From Uranotaenia lowii (taxonomy: Eukaryota; Arthropoda; Insecta; Diptera; Culicidae): 64,000 nucleotides of DNA. Shown here one piece after another: positions 47,485-60,250 of this stretch; position 1 is the first letter of the stretch, and the number at the start of each line of letters is the position of its first letter. The stretch lies in the NCBI RefSeq assembly GCF_029784155.1, contig NC_073692.1:433051324-433115323 (forward strand), given 5' to 3'. The notes under the pieces are model-generated. The model was given only the letters and a program-made list of their open reading frames with translations. It searched no databases and was not told the DNA's origin. Both the position numbers and the translations under genes were made by a program.

Positions 47485-47905
47485 ATTAAAATCATTAAAA
47501 TCATTAAAATCATTAAAATCATTAAAATCATTAAAATCATTAAAATCATTAAAATCATTAAAATCATTAAAATCATTAAAATCATTAAAATCATTAAAAA
47601 CATTAAAATCATTAAAATCATTAAAATCATTAAAATCATTAAAATCATTAAAATCATTAAAATCATTAAAATCATTAAAATCATTAAAATCATTAAAATC
47701 ATTAAAATCATTAAAATCATTAAAATCATTAAAATCATTAAAATCATTAAAATCATTAAAATCATTAAAATCATTAAAATCATTAAAATCATTAAAATCA
47801 TTAAAATCATTAAAATCATTAAAATCATTAAAATCATTAAAATCATTAAAATCATTAAAATCATTAAAATCACTAAAATCATTAAAATCATTAAAATCAT
47901 TTAAT
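47485..47905. repeat. 9-mer array (ATCATTAAA)n
   Basis: About 46 uniform units, with one AACATTAAA variant near 47600 and one ATCACTAAA near 47872. The same two variants recur 3603-3604 bases downstream. Confidence 0.95.
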
Positions 47906-48232
47906 CATTAAAATCATAAAAATCATAAAAATCATAACAATCTTAAAAATCATAAAAGTAATTAAAATCATAAAAATCATAAAAGTAATTAAAATCATGA
48001 CAATCATAAAAATCATAAAAATCATGAAAATCATTAAAATCATAGATATCATAAAAATAATAAAAATTATAAAAATCATAAAATTATAAAAATCATGAAA
48101 ATCCTATGAATCATAAAAATCATGAGAATCAAGAAAATCATAAAAATCATTTGAATCATGTAAATCATATATGTATGTAAATCATAAATATAATTAAAGT
48201 ATTCAAAATCATGAAAATCATAAAAATGATAT
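47906..48232. repeat. Mixed degenerate 9-mer block
   Basis: ATCATAAAA, ATCTTAAAA, AGTAATTAAA and ATCATGACA variants in a distinctive order that is repeated at 51510-51715. From about 48110 on, the text becomes irregular. Confidence 0.85.
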
Positions 48233-48611
48233 CAGTCACAAAAATCACAAAAAATATTAAAATCATAAAAATCACAAAAAAATATTAAAATCATAAAAAT
48301 TATAAAAATCGTAAAAATCATAAAAATCATAAAAATCATAAAAATCATAAAAATCATAAAAATCATAAAAATCATAAAAATCATAAAAATCATAAAAATC
48401 ATAAAAATCATAAAAATCATAAAAATCATAAAAATCATAAAAATCATAAAAATCATAAAAATCATAAAAATCATAAAAATCATAAAAATCATAAAAATCA
48501 TAAAAAATCATAAAAATCATAAAAATCATAAAAATCATAAAAATTATAAAAATTATAAAAATCATAAAAATCATAAAAATTATATAAAATCATGAAAATC
48601 ATAAAAATCAT
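48233..48611. repeat. 9-mer array (ATCATAAAA)n
   Basis: About 30 uniform units between irregular edges. A phase shift (ATAAAAAATC) occurs near 48503. Confidence 0.9.
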
Positions 48612-48759
48612 AATGTTAGCTGTGATGGACTTTGACTATATGTCCGAAATTTATCTTTTTCTAAAAACTATCGATCTTCGTCTGTAAAACTTCTGTTTCT
48701 TCCTATACATAAAACAATAATAATAAATAGATTTCAAATAAACGAATTAATAAAAAAAT
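48612..48759. other. Non-repetitive island in the 9-mer domain
   Basis: About 150 bases of ordinary sequence ending in A-rich, AATAATAAATAG-type text. It could be a short retroposed 3' end, but no terminus or duplication was identified. Confidence 0.4.
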
Positions 48760-48945
48760 AAAATCATAGAAATCTTAAAAATCATAAAAATCATAAAAAT
48801 CATAAAAATCATAAAAATCATAAAAATCATAAAAATCATAAAAATCATGATAATAATAAATATCATAAATATCATAAAAATCATTAAAATCTTGAAAATC
48901 TTAAAAATCTTAAAAATCTTAAAAATCTTAAAAATCATAATCACT
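48760..48945. repeat. 9-mer array, ATCATAAAA then ATCTTAAAA
   Basis: Ends with CTTGAAAATC followed by five ATCTTAAAA-type units, the same order as at 51860-51905. Confidence 0.9.
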
Positions 48946-50600
48946 AATCGTCACTAATCGTACTGCCACAGCCAGAACTTATGTCTGAGTCCCGAAGAAT
49001 AAAACAAATTTGTTATTATTCTTTTTGTCTTTCATCATGCTTTTAATTATGTTAACATGAAAACATTAAAATAATTAAAAACATGAAATGGTCGGGCCTA
49101 CTGTGGAGCAGAGAACGCAGAGACATCAGGAACAAGGAGAAAGAAGAAGCGTGGACCACCAGTACCATACGCTCCGAGGGGCATTACGTTGGAAGCAAAT
49201 AAGCTAAAAAAGTGCTCCTTGTTGATAATGGAACCTATGGAATATGACCCATCCTACAGCGGTTGCAAATGAGTTATTTTGAACACAGAAATCATAAAAC
49301 ATTACAAATAATCAGTGAGGATTGGAAATTAGTAATTTTAATCATTTTTATTCAACTCATCTGTATTGAATAGATTTCTGTGTTCCCTCATTTCTGGTCG
49401 TTGACCAAGGATAAAGCGCCTTTACTCGCTCTTGAAAATAAAGAAGAACAAAATAAAACATTAGTAGACACAGGACCTTTCGAGCCCTTTAAGAGCTCAA
49501 AAGGTTTATTTCATAAATTCAGTCAGATACAAAAGTATTTGACTGATTGAATTTTCTGTAAATTGAACAATTAGGCAGACCTGTTTACCCATAGTGATGA
49601 AAATAATAGTTATAGAATAATGATAAATTCAGATTATGTGAAATGAACTTTGTATTATGATTATAATGCGTTGAATCTTCATATCATCATATGAAATTAT
49701 AAAAGATTAATAATTCTATTTTTTTTCCTGAATTTTTACCGTTAAATTGTGTCGTGTAAAGAAAGCATAACACCACGTTGAAATTGAAATAAAACCAGTC
49801 AAGAGCGAATATGGAAAAGTTAAATTGGAAGTTTCTCACCAAATGCTGCAAGGCAACGCTTGCTGTGACGATGTTCGCCTTCTTCTAGTAGTTCTGCATC
49901 GGAGCTTCCCGGTTCGCGAACATGTTTGGATTCAGTGCTGCAGACCAGTGTCATTGTATTATTAAAAAAGAAGCATTGATACTGTCCCACCAAAAGTATC
50001 ATTAAATGAATGTGTTTAAGCGATGTGTCAAACATTTTTCACGTGTGCAAGCCACTTCATTTTTCCCAAGGTGCAACACTTAACGCAATCTATGCCACTG
50101 AATCATTTTCCGAATAACACACAAGCCGGGGGTGCGGGGGAGCAATAATTTAGACACTCAGGCTTTGCTCTTTTTTAAGAATTCTACCAAGCTGTATTTT
50201 AATTTTTCACTCTACAATTAACTTATCAAAAACCTCCTTTCACTTCATCCAACAACCGCATCGTCAGCCAATGATAAGGTCGCCGTGCTTAATTTTTCTT
50301 CACATAAATTTCAAATCAATAACCGTTGTGCAAAGATAGCTCCAGCTTGATTCTTCAAATATCACTCCACATATCAATTTTGGGATTTACTTCCCATAGT
50401 ACTCTTTTCTCAGGGCGCTAACTTAAATCGAACTGAATCTACACCGCTATTTCACGCTCCCCAAAGAGGCTTGAATATATAGAAATTAATCAAAAAACGC
50501 GTTCACTTCAAATTTCCTATTTAAACGATAAATGAATTAAATTTTTGGATGGAGGAAAACAAAAACGCGTCCGTCGCCAAAAAGTCATGGCTTACTCCTC

Positions 50601-50604
<4 letters not shown>
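48946..50604. other. Unassigned DNA, about 1.65 kb
   Basis: Non-repetitive. A less AT-rich patch at 49085-49260 and small hairpins near 49477-49540 are seen. No frame with a recognised domain. Confidence 0.35.

Positions 50605-50637
<33 letters not shown>
50605..50637. repeat. Poly-A run of about 32 bases
   Basis: An uninterrupted A-run that passes directly into ATCTTAAAA and ATCATAAAA units. It marks the sharp left edge of the second 9-mer block. Confidence 0.95.
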
Positions 50638-50641
<4 letters not shown>

Positions 50642-51000
50642 AAAATCATAAAAATCATAAAAATCATAAAAATCATAAAAATCATAAAAATCATACAAAT
50701 CATACAAATCATAAAAATCATAAAAATCATAAAAATCATAGAAATCATAAAAATCATTACAATCATTAAAATCATTAAAATCATAAAAATCATAAAAATC
50801 ATAAAAATCATAAAAATCATAAAAATCATTAAAATCATTAAAATCATAAAAATCATAAAAATCATAAAAATCATAAAAATCATTAAAATCATTAAAATCA
50901 TTAAAATCATAAAAATCATAAAAATCATAAAAATCATAAAAATCATAAAAATCATAAAAATCATTAAAATCATAAAAATCATTAAAATCATAAAAATCAT
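50638..51000. repeat. 9-mer array, ATCATAAAA with ATCATTAAA blocks
   Basis: Alternating short blocks of the two units, with ATCATACAA and ATCATAGAA variants. Confidence 0.95.
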
Positions 51001-51509
51001 TAAAATCATTAAAATCATTAAAATCATTAAAATCATTAAAATCATTAAAATCATTAAAATCATTAAAATCATTAAAATCATTAAAATCATTAAAATTATT
51101 AAAATCATTAAAATCATTAAAATCATTAAAATCATTAAAATCATTAAAATCATTAAAATCATTAAAATCATTAAAATCATTAAAATCATTAAAATCATTA
51201 AAAACATTAAAATTATTAAAATCATTAAAATCATTAAAATCATTAAAATCATTAAAATCATTAAAATCATTAAAATCATTAAAATCATTAAAATCATTAA
51301 AATCATTAAAATCATTAAAATCATTAAAATCATTAAAATCATTAAAATCATTAAAATCATTAAAATCATTAAAATCATTAAAATCATTAAAATCATTAAA
51401 ATCATTAAAATCATTAAAATCATTAAAATCATTAAAATCATTAAAATCATTAAAATCATTAAAATCATTAAAATCACTAAAATCATTAAAATCATTAAAA
51501 TCATAAAAT
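51001..51509. repeat. 9-mer array (ATCATTAAA)n
   Basis: About 55 units. It carries AACATTAAA near 51203 and ATCACTAAA near 51476, matching the variant positions of 47485-47905, plus two ATTATTAAA variants not seen there. Confidence 0.95.
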
Positions 51510-51920
51510 CATTAAAATCATTAAAATCATAAAAATCATAAAAATCATAACAATCTTAAAAATCATTAAAGTAATTAAAATCATAAAAGTAATTTAAATC
51601 ATGACAATCATAAAAATCATAAAAATCATGAAAATCATAAAAATCATACAAATCATAAAAATAATAAAAATTATAAAAATCATAAAATTATAAAAATCAT
51701 TAAAATCATAAAAATCATAAAAATCATAAAAATCATAAAAATCATAAAAATCATAAAAATCCTAAAAATCATAAAAATCATAAAAATCATGATAATCATA
51801 AAAATCATGAAAATCATAAAAATCATGAAAATCATAAAAATCATAAAAATCATTAAAATCTTGAAAATCTTAAAAATCTTAAAAATCTTAAAAATCTTAA
51901 AAATCTTGAAAAGCATAAAA
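51510..51920. repeat. Mixed 9-mer block repeated from 47.9-48.9 kb
   Basis: Reads through the same succession of landmarks as 47906-48110 (ATAACAATCTTAAAAATC, AAGTAATTAAAATC, ATCATGACAATC, CATAAAATTATAAAAATC), followed by CTTGAAAATC and ATCTTAAAA units as at 48891-48940. Confidence 0.9.
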
Positions 51921-52350
51921 ATCATAAAAATCATAAAAATCAAAAAAATCATAAAAATCATAAAAATCATAAAAATCATAAAAATCATAAAAATCATAAA
52001 AATCATAAAAATCATAAAAATCATAAAAATCATAAAAATCATAAAAATCATAAAAATCATAAAAATCATAAAAATCATAAAAATCATAAAAATCATAAAA
52101 ATCATAAAAATCATAAAAATCATAAAAATCATAAAAATCATAAAAATCATAAAAATCATAAAAATCATAAAAATCATAAAAATCATAAAAATCATAAAAA
52201 TCATAAAAATCATAAAAATCATAAAAATCATAAAAATCATAAAAATCATAAAAATCATAAAAATCATAAAAATCATAAAAATCATAAAAATCATAAAAAT
52301 CATAAAAATCATAAAAATCATAAAAATCATAAAAATCATAAAAATCATAA
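51921..52350. repeat. 9-mer array (ATCATAAAA)n
   Basis: About 47 nearly identical units, with one ATCAAAAAA variant at the left edge. Confidence 0.95.
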
Positions 52351-52659
52351 AAACCATGAAAATAATAAAAAGCATCGAAACCATGATAATCATCAAAATC
52401 ACAAAAATCATAAAAAACAGAAATCATGAAAATCATAAAAATCGTATAAATCATTAAAATATTAAAAATCATGAAAATCATGAAAATCATGAAATTCATG
52501 AAAATCATGAAAATCATGAAAATCATGAAAATCATGAAAGTCATGAAAATCATGAAAATCATGAAAATTATGAAAATCATGAAAAAATAAAATCATGAAA
52601 AAATAAAATCATGAAAATCATAAAAATCATAAAAATCATAAAAATCATTAAAATCATAA
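52351..52659. repeat. Degenerate 9-mer junction block
   Basis: Irregular ATAATAAAAAGCATCG-type text passes into ATCATGAAA units, then a few ATCATAAAA units. Confidence 0.85.
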
Positions 52660-53275
52660 AATCATGAAAATCATGAAAATCATGAAAATCATGAAAATCA
52701 TGAAAATCATGAAAATCATGAAAATCATGAAAATCATGAAAATCATGAAAATCATGAAAATCATGAAAATCATGAAAATCATGAAAATCATGAAAATCAT
52801 GAAAATCATGAAAATCATGAAAATCATGAAAATCATGAAAATCATGAAAATCATGAAAATCATGAAAATCATGAAAATCATGGAAATCACGAAAATCATG
52901 AAAATCATGAAAATCATGAAAATCAGGAAAATCATGAAAATCATGAAATCATGAAAAACATGTAAATCATGAAAATCATGAAAATCGTGAAAATCATGAA
53001 AATCATGAAAAGCATGAAAATCATGAAAATCATGAAAATCATGAAAATCATGAAAATCATAAAAATCAGTAAAATCATGAAAAACATGAAAATCATAAAA
53101 ATCATGAAAATCATGAAAATCATGAAAATCATGAAAATCATGAAAATCATGAAAATCATGAAAATCATGAAAATCATGAAAATCATGAAAATCATGAAAA
53201 TCATGAAAATCATGAAAATCATGAAAATCATAAAAATCATGAAAATCATGAAAATCATGAAAATCAAACAAATAA
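52660..53275. repeat. 9-mer array (ATCATGAAA)n
   Basis: About 65 units of ATCATGAAA in two blocks (52660-52950 and 53040-53265) separated by variant units such as AACATGTAA and AGCATGAAA. Confidence 0.95.
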
Positions 53276-53410
53276 AAAAAAAGTTAAAAATCATAAAAAC
53301 CATAAAAATCATAAAAATAATGAAAAATCATGAATTTAATAGAAATCATAAAACTACGGAAATCATAAAAATCATAAAAATCATAAAAATCATTGAAAAA
53401 ACTTGAAGTT
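53276..53410. repeat. Eroded right edge of 9-mer domain
   Basis: Irregular ATCATAAAA-like units that fade into unique sequence. Confidence 0.8.
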
Positions 53411-56400
53411 TCCAAAATCTTAAATTTTTCAATTTTTTCCTTGCATTAAAATTCACCACTTTCGTATCGTACAATATTGCATTCAATCTTGCAAGACACT
53501 GAGAATTCTACATGTTTTCCGCGTTGAAATATTCCAATGCTTGCAAGTTCCCTTTTTCTCTTTTCTCGTTTTCCACAGTTTGTAGAAACTTGAGCAGTGG
53601 TGCATTGAGCTTTTTTTGTGTTGAAAGTTTGTGCTGAGGATAGACTTATACAACACTTAAAACACTACAATTGTTATATATGGCGTGAAGAAGATTAAGC
53701 TCAATTTCGGCTTTCGTGGTTGGACTTTTGAAATTTCATATAGAACATTAAAAATAAAACAAAAACATTTTTTTCCATTGTCCAACGAAATAAATCAGCT
53801 TCAAGAATTTAAATATCAGTTAAGGTCACCTTTGCATTTTGCATAGCCCCAAAAAACATCCAGGAGACAGCGTGTCTACCCAAAATGGCCATAAATCTTG
53901 CAAACGAACCCAACCCCGAAAAAGACTGGCCAGCGGAACCGATAAATATAAAGAAGCCATTAAAATCAATGCACCCAGTTTTAATAACGCGTCACGCAAT
54001 GTGTCTCCCCGATTCTTGAATCGTCCAAGTAGTCGTTGACTTGTTTTGCGTTCGCCCACCCTCCTGTTTTGCCTTTTCATTGTATTTCCCCGAGCCAAGA
54101 TGGCTGTTTTAGTGGTCGTAGCAAGCTGTTTTCCAGATGGGAATTACACTTTCACAAACCAATAAGTTGGGAAGAAGCTTTGCGGGAATGTCGAAGCTGA
54201 AAAAAAAAACATCCTATGTATCCCTTCTTCCCAGCCAGATGGGTGGAAAGAAAGGCAAGTGCATTGATTTGGAGCATAGCAGGCGATGCGCAAAAAGCTC
54301 TCTCATTCTCTCGTTATCTCTCGAGTTGTAGGGATATGTTGAAGATGTTGGTCAGCATCTCACTTCTTCAATTTATGTTCCTTGTACCTAAAATGTTCAG
54401 TTTTCCATTGGTTGCTGAGCTCTTCAGACGGAATCGAAAAGTTGGTCGACTACGGTGGTTTACTACGATTCAAGAGTTTTTTTTCACAGAATTTATAGTT
54501 ATTTTAGGGATTTTGACAGTTTAAAAAAACGCTCGTAAGTCTTCAGGATAATTACACTTAAACTAAAATGAATCAATTTTTTTTCAGAGGCACACCAGGT
54601 TGGGATTCAATGACCAACAAAAGCAACAGTAAATTAGCGTGACTGGCAATAATTTCTTTCCGCCGCGTCGTCGTCGCCGTCGCCATCGTCGTTCTTCATA
54701 CCTGTATACGACATGAATCGTCGGTAGTCAAATTGTTCATCCATGTCTCTGCATACCCCAAGCGAGTTAGCCTCATAGGTCCCACCACGGAACGGCCGGC
54801 CTTACGGATGATCAACGATTCCAGGAGGGGGTTCAAATCGTCATTAGCGATAATTGCTGAGCACCCGGTTTCCCCTTTTTGCCCCTACCTACCTTCTTCT
54901 GATCACAATAATTTCGTCCAGGCCGCAACACTTTTCCTGCACCACTACTCGACCCAAATCGCGTCATTATAAATCTCACGGATTGATCGTTTTGTATGTA
55001 GGTATGTACCTGCTAGTAGTTTGGGATTGGAACATTTTTGACGTTTTCGATGCAAGCTTACGTCATTTTGTTACATTCTGAAACAAATCAACGAGCTGCT
55101 TTTGTTGGGGTTGAATTAAATCGATTTTGTTTTTGGATAATCATAAAATCACAGAACAGGTTACACTATCAGAATGGATGAAATTTGTACACATTTGTAT
55201 AACGGGGAAAAGTTCAACTAAATTGAGAGCACAGCTGTTATTCAATTTTATTCCATCTTATTCAATTTCGGAAGATTAATTTTGAATTTACTAGACATTC
55301 CTGAAGTAATTTAACGTTATGAAATTTACTCAACGATTAGGATTCAGTTCTTTGATATGACATAAAATTGATAGTGATGAAACAATGCAAGAGATAATTA
55401 AAAAAATATATAAGGAGTGTGATACGCTTTGTTCTACGAATTATTTTTGAATGCATAGTTGGAAGTTTTTTTTCAGCAAAGCTGCCTAGTATATTTACAT
55501 GTGCACATTTTTGAGACGTTCTGTCAAGTAATTTTTTATGTAGCTTCCAAAGAAGAAATTAGTTGATCTTAATTTTTGGGCATCTATAAATTCTATGAAC
55601 CACCTTTTATCCAAATCAAGGTTTTTTTTTAAAAATTAATCAAAATTTTAAACTTGGTCGAAGTTATGACAAATTTAGCCGATTGTTTTCATCTACTCAA
55701 ATCAACATAATTGACTTTATATCACTCCACCACCATTATTTCATAATGGCACGATTCTAGATCCAACTAAAACAGAGTAAAAACTTTGTGGAACCTATTG
55801 AAGTGTTTTGAATGGAAAACGAATTATTTGGAGGCAGTCCTCTTTGTATATTTATTGAGCCATCATAGAGTCAATCGTTTTGAAATACTGACGGATTTGC
55901 AGCTTCTACTGAGCGTCAGCCTCTTCAAGTACTAGACATAAAAATTTTCAATTTTCCTTTTTTTATCTCCGAAAAACTCAGGTGAGACTTTTCAACGAAA
56001 ATTTCCTGGTTGGAAACCTGACAGGTGCCCGCTAAAGATTTCATTTTTCTGACCATTGCGATTTTTTTTAAAAATATCTTCCCTTTAGCGATCTTTATAT
56101 TTTGCGCACGATTTGATCACTGTATTGCTGTAGCACTGTAGCAGCTTTTTAATCTTGTAGAAATGAATTCAGGCCTAATTATTAGTCAGCTAGACGAACT
56201 AGTCAGGAAGATTGCGCTCTGAAAAACCTCTCTCATTTCTTTACTTCATGGAATCCATAATCTTCACTTTTATTCAAAATTTAGCTCACTGTTAGATCCT
56301 CTAAGACTCTTCAAACGATTAGCCATATGATATTTGGTCGATCAGTTGATTTCCAGCTGGTTTTTGGTCTCCCACTGCGTTTTGCTGGGTTTTTTCGATC

Positions 56401-56729
56401 CTGCCCAAAAAATTTTGTCAATTAAAAGCTTCTGTATTGGATGCTATCTTAAAAACAACTTGACAGATTGTCACCAATTTTTGTACACCTTTACATTACA
56501 TTACTATGTAGCTTCACTGAAGGTTTTGTCAATCTCCATGCATGCGTTCAAAGATTATTCACGAAACAAAGTGTTGCATTTTTTTTTCGATTACACTCCT
56601 TTAATCAGGTGAGGGAAGTCCTCATAACTATTTTTGTAAATTTAAACTCGAAAAAAAAAACTTCTTCTAAGTTGAATGATTCTGAACATATTTAGGTGAA
56701 ATCACTTATGAACGGGGAAATGTACGTTC
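53411..56729. other. Unassigned DNA, about 3.3 kb
   Basis: 53820-54330 and 54640-54990 have more balanced composition than the rest, including a CGTCGTC-rich patch near 54660-54700. A 90-codon minus frame at 53826-54098 overlaps a 66-codon plus frame and neither shows a domain. Regulatory or UTR sequence is possible but not supported by a specific signal. Confidence 0.3.
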
Positions 56730-56755
56730 CTTCCATGTAGACTTTTTCCTACATG

Positions 56756-57116
56756 TATGTATGTATGTATGTATGGTTCCCCCATCGGTAGCAAGGTCCA
56801 GCCTATGTCTGTGTGGCTTGGCCTTCGAATTACTTCTAGGGCTTCCACGGCCGATGGTTCGTCGAGGGAAGGCATCCAACCTTCAGAGACCTACAATGGT
56901 TGGCAATCCACTCCGCTTGCAATAGTCTCTTCAGGTTATCCCCAGATGCGTTCCCTCTGAAATATATGATTATTTATACAATGAAACACATCTTACCTGT
57001 CGGCAAACTTATGGGATTCGAACCCAAAAGTTTTTCTTGTCGATACCGGGAATCGAACCCAGTACGCCTGGGTTACCAGACTCGCGCCAGCCTATCCACT
57101 AGACCACATCAGCGCT
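56756..57116 (-). mobile_element. Complete tRNA-derived SINE, family C, 361 bp
   Basis: On the minus strand the 5' head has A box TGGTCTAGTGGATAGGC and B box GGGTTCGATTCCC with tRNA-like spacing, then a unique body, and a 3' tail of five CATA units (56756-56775). A second GGGTTCGAATCCC occurs about 40 bases after the first B box. The element is bounded by a perfect 26-bp target duplication (56730-56755 and 57117-57142, beginning CTTCCATGTAG and ending CCTACATG). The perfect duplication marks a recent LINE-mediated insertion. Confidence 0.9.
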
Positions 57117-57142
57117 CTTCCATGTAGACTTTTTCCTACATG

Positions 57143-57599
57143 CTTACAAAATTTCATATGAAGAGTTTTCGAACTGGGTTTTTTTGGCAAAATAACCATG
57201 TAAGGAACCAATAAAATTTTAACGCATTCTTGAAGACTCTTGCATGCCCAAATGATCGCGGAAATATTCTAAATTTCACACCATAAATATATATAAATGT
57301 AATAGACAAATGACCACAAATTTTGAGAAGACTTTCAACTCAAAATTGCAATTTATAAAAATATTTGAAAAAAAGAAATCAAAAAAATCAACTGACAACA
57401 AATTTTCGAAAAGGAAAGAAATGTTCAAGTTTTAATGACTGATTTTTTTTTCATAATTATCTTTTGCTCAAACAATACGTCAATTAAAGAAACTAAAAAA
57501 AAAAATGTTTTTACTGTTAGATTTTCCTTTTGATGTTTTTTAACATGAATTTTCAACATCTTGAAAAAACTTCCTTCCTCAAATCCCGTTAGCTAAGTT
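57143..57599. other. Unassigned AT-rich DNA
   Basis: Nothing supportable. Confidence 0.4.
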
Positions 57600-59103
57600 T
57601 GTGTGATCAAGTCTTAAGTAACTAAAAGGGGAAGTTACTCTCATCGATGGTTTAAATCTAAGAATTTGCTCTTAAGTCTGGAAGATTCAGTTCATTTCAT
57701 TTGAGCATAAATTAAGTTTTTTTTTAGAAAGAAAGTTTATTGAAAAACATATTTCTAGGCTCGAAAAATTTGGCTAAACTTTTGAGCAAATTCAAATATT
57801 TTAATCGTCGATGAAAGTAAACCAAATGTTCAAATATAAAAGTAAGGGATTGAAATTTTAAATTTCAAATCTGATTCATGCATTTTCGATCTGAATTTTT
57901 GAAATTTGAATTTGTATAAACCGTGTTATTAATAGTGTTGAACAATACATCTTGAAAAAATTGAATTCGCTGCAGTTTTTTTTAATGTTTCTTACATTAC
58001 ATTTTCCTTCTCCAGAAAATATTTTATTATTAAATACCAATTCCATAGTTATCACATTGCGGACAAAATACGGGAAATCTAATTTTTTTAGCTTTCCGCA
58101 AATGTGCTTCTTTAAGCAGCATAACTCAATTACTATGGATTTAACAATGAAACTCTGTTCTACGAAACTGACAGAATTTTCAATAAATTTGGTCCAGTTT
58201 ATTTAAAAATATGAATTTTATTCAAATCAAATTCAGTTTTTTTTTGTGAATCAAAACTTGCAAAATAAACACAAATACAACTTTAAGTGCTTTTGATTGA
58301 ACACAAATTAAAATCTTGATATTGAATTTATAATCAAAATTATAAATCACTTGAATTTTCGACGAAATATTATCTTGATATTCATCTTCATTGTAATAGT
58401 CTTCAACGGGCTAAAACTGGATCTGGATTTTGAATATTGATTCTGAGTATTGTTTAATTCTTAATTCGAAATTTGAATTTTGATCTCAATCATGAATATG
58501 GAATTTAAGTTTTGATGTTTTAATTCATAATTTTAAATATTTATTTCCTGGTGAACCTGGATTAAAATAATCTCCGAATGATGATGCAAAGTTTCCAATT
58601 CAGGGTTGCCATTTTGAAGCTTTTTATTTTTGAATTCAGCATTAGAATTGAGTTCAAGAACTTTGAATCTGAGTATATAAAAAAAACTGCGGAAGGATTC
58701 GATTTTTTTTTCATAGTGGGGAAATCATTACCCAAAAATTTAAAATGCATATGAATTCCGAAAATCACTAATCAAATTTTGAATGAAATGCATAACTGAA
58801 TCTGATCCAGGATCTTCAAATAGCTTTTCATTACTGGATTTTAATGATGATTCTAATTGAAAATCAAGAAGCCTAAACTGGATCCAAAATATGAAAACAG
58901 AAATATAATGTTGAGTTTAATTCTATGAAACCAGAATCTCCTAAGTGAGTTCGATCCCATTAAAAGCTTAAAATTTAGAACTGATTTTCGATCAACAAGT
59001 GGAAAAATATTTGAACCTGGGATGAGTTTTCGAGGTTTTGACATTACTCAAGCACATTTTGACCCCCAAACACCCCCCCCCCCCCCTGTTCCTACTGCCA
59101 TGA
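57600..59103 (+). mobile_element. hAT-like G-run family, 3' portion
   Basis: Shares ordered text with 25501-27756 (TTTGAGCATAAATTAAG, AATAGTGTTGAACAATACAT, GAGGTTTT before the C-run). It ends in a C-run followed by CTGTTCCTACTGCCATG, whose complement CATGGCAGTAGGAAC resembles the family terminus. The left end could not be placed. Frames inside have no recognised domain. Confidence 0.5.
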
Positions 59104-60250
59104 GCTGTGATATTTTTAGGAAATGATCAGGAAATATGCGATAACCGAATTTGGTCCTGTACAATTTTTTTTTAAATACATACGTCAAAATCAACTAAAA
59201 ATGTAACTTGTCAATAGTTTTGGCAAAAAATAAAAACATGAAAATTCTTGCAAATTTATTATAGAAATTTTAATTTTTTTTTCGGAAGAAGGTAGTGACC
59301 GTGATTATTTAGCTTTTTATTCAGAATATTCAAGGAATCTTGTTCATACATATGAAACTAGAAACTGGAAATTTCTCCTTTTGTGGATTTGTATTACCAA
59401 ATTTGTGAGGCAAATGTTCAGGAAAAAAAATTCTTTTCGAATTTAAAAATTTCAGATTACAAGATACAAGACATGGACATAACATGGAAAAGACAACAAA
59501 AATAAATGATAATAAAAAGAAATCGGATCCTTCACAAGTTACTTCAAGTGTTCCACAAGGCTCATATTTAGGAAAACTCATCTTTCGAAACTAAAAGTAC
59601 TAGCCTGACGAGTCGTCAGTGACGACGTGAAGCATAATTTGAAAATAAAAACTCTAGGAGATAAAACTTCATTTCATGATGAAAAACACATGCAACATCT
59701 GCAAATTGCGGAAAAAAAATTCTGCGTATTTCACAAAACAAAACTTCTTTACTGTAGATTTACTTAGCCATCACGTGGTTGATTTTGCAATAACTTCATT
59801 GAAAATCTTGATACATCGAGTTTTTTCAACATTTAATTTGAGGAAAATAAATCATAATTACTAATCCTATAAATGTTCTCATTTCAAAGTTGGAAATTCA
59901 AAATTTTTATTGTCATTAATGAATTTATAAATTTAAGAATACGTACAACATTCAACTGCTCAATAAAATCTGTGGTTTGTGACATAGATTTTATGAGTAT
60001 GATATTGACCACCATAACAGAAATCAACCTTTCAACTAAATTTTCAAGACATAGCACAGTGGGGAAAATGTGTATGAACCGGGAACTAGTTCAATATCTT
60101 CCCTTTCACATGAACTAAATCTATGAAAATATACTTTCCTTTAGTGAAAATGTCCGGAAAATCGATTGGACATAGTTTCAGATGCCGCACAAACTTACGA
60201 ACGGAGATATAGTGCCTTTTTAACCCCTCATTCTCCTATATTTATGAACA
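59104..60250. other. Unassigned AT-rich DNA
   Basis: No gene or repeat recognised. Short frames at 59330-60118 have no domain. Confidence 0.35.

Noticed and set aside
44938..53406. Long frames of IFM/YDF/KII/KNH repeats over the ATC-type arrays
   Set aside because: Same cause: a 9-bp repeat period keeps frames open.
53826..54098. 90-codon minus-strand frame with a hydrophobic stretch
   Set aside because: No recognised domain, overlapped by a plus-strand frame, and no splice context. Kept only as unassigned sequence.
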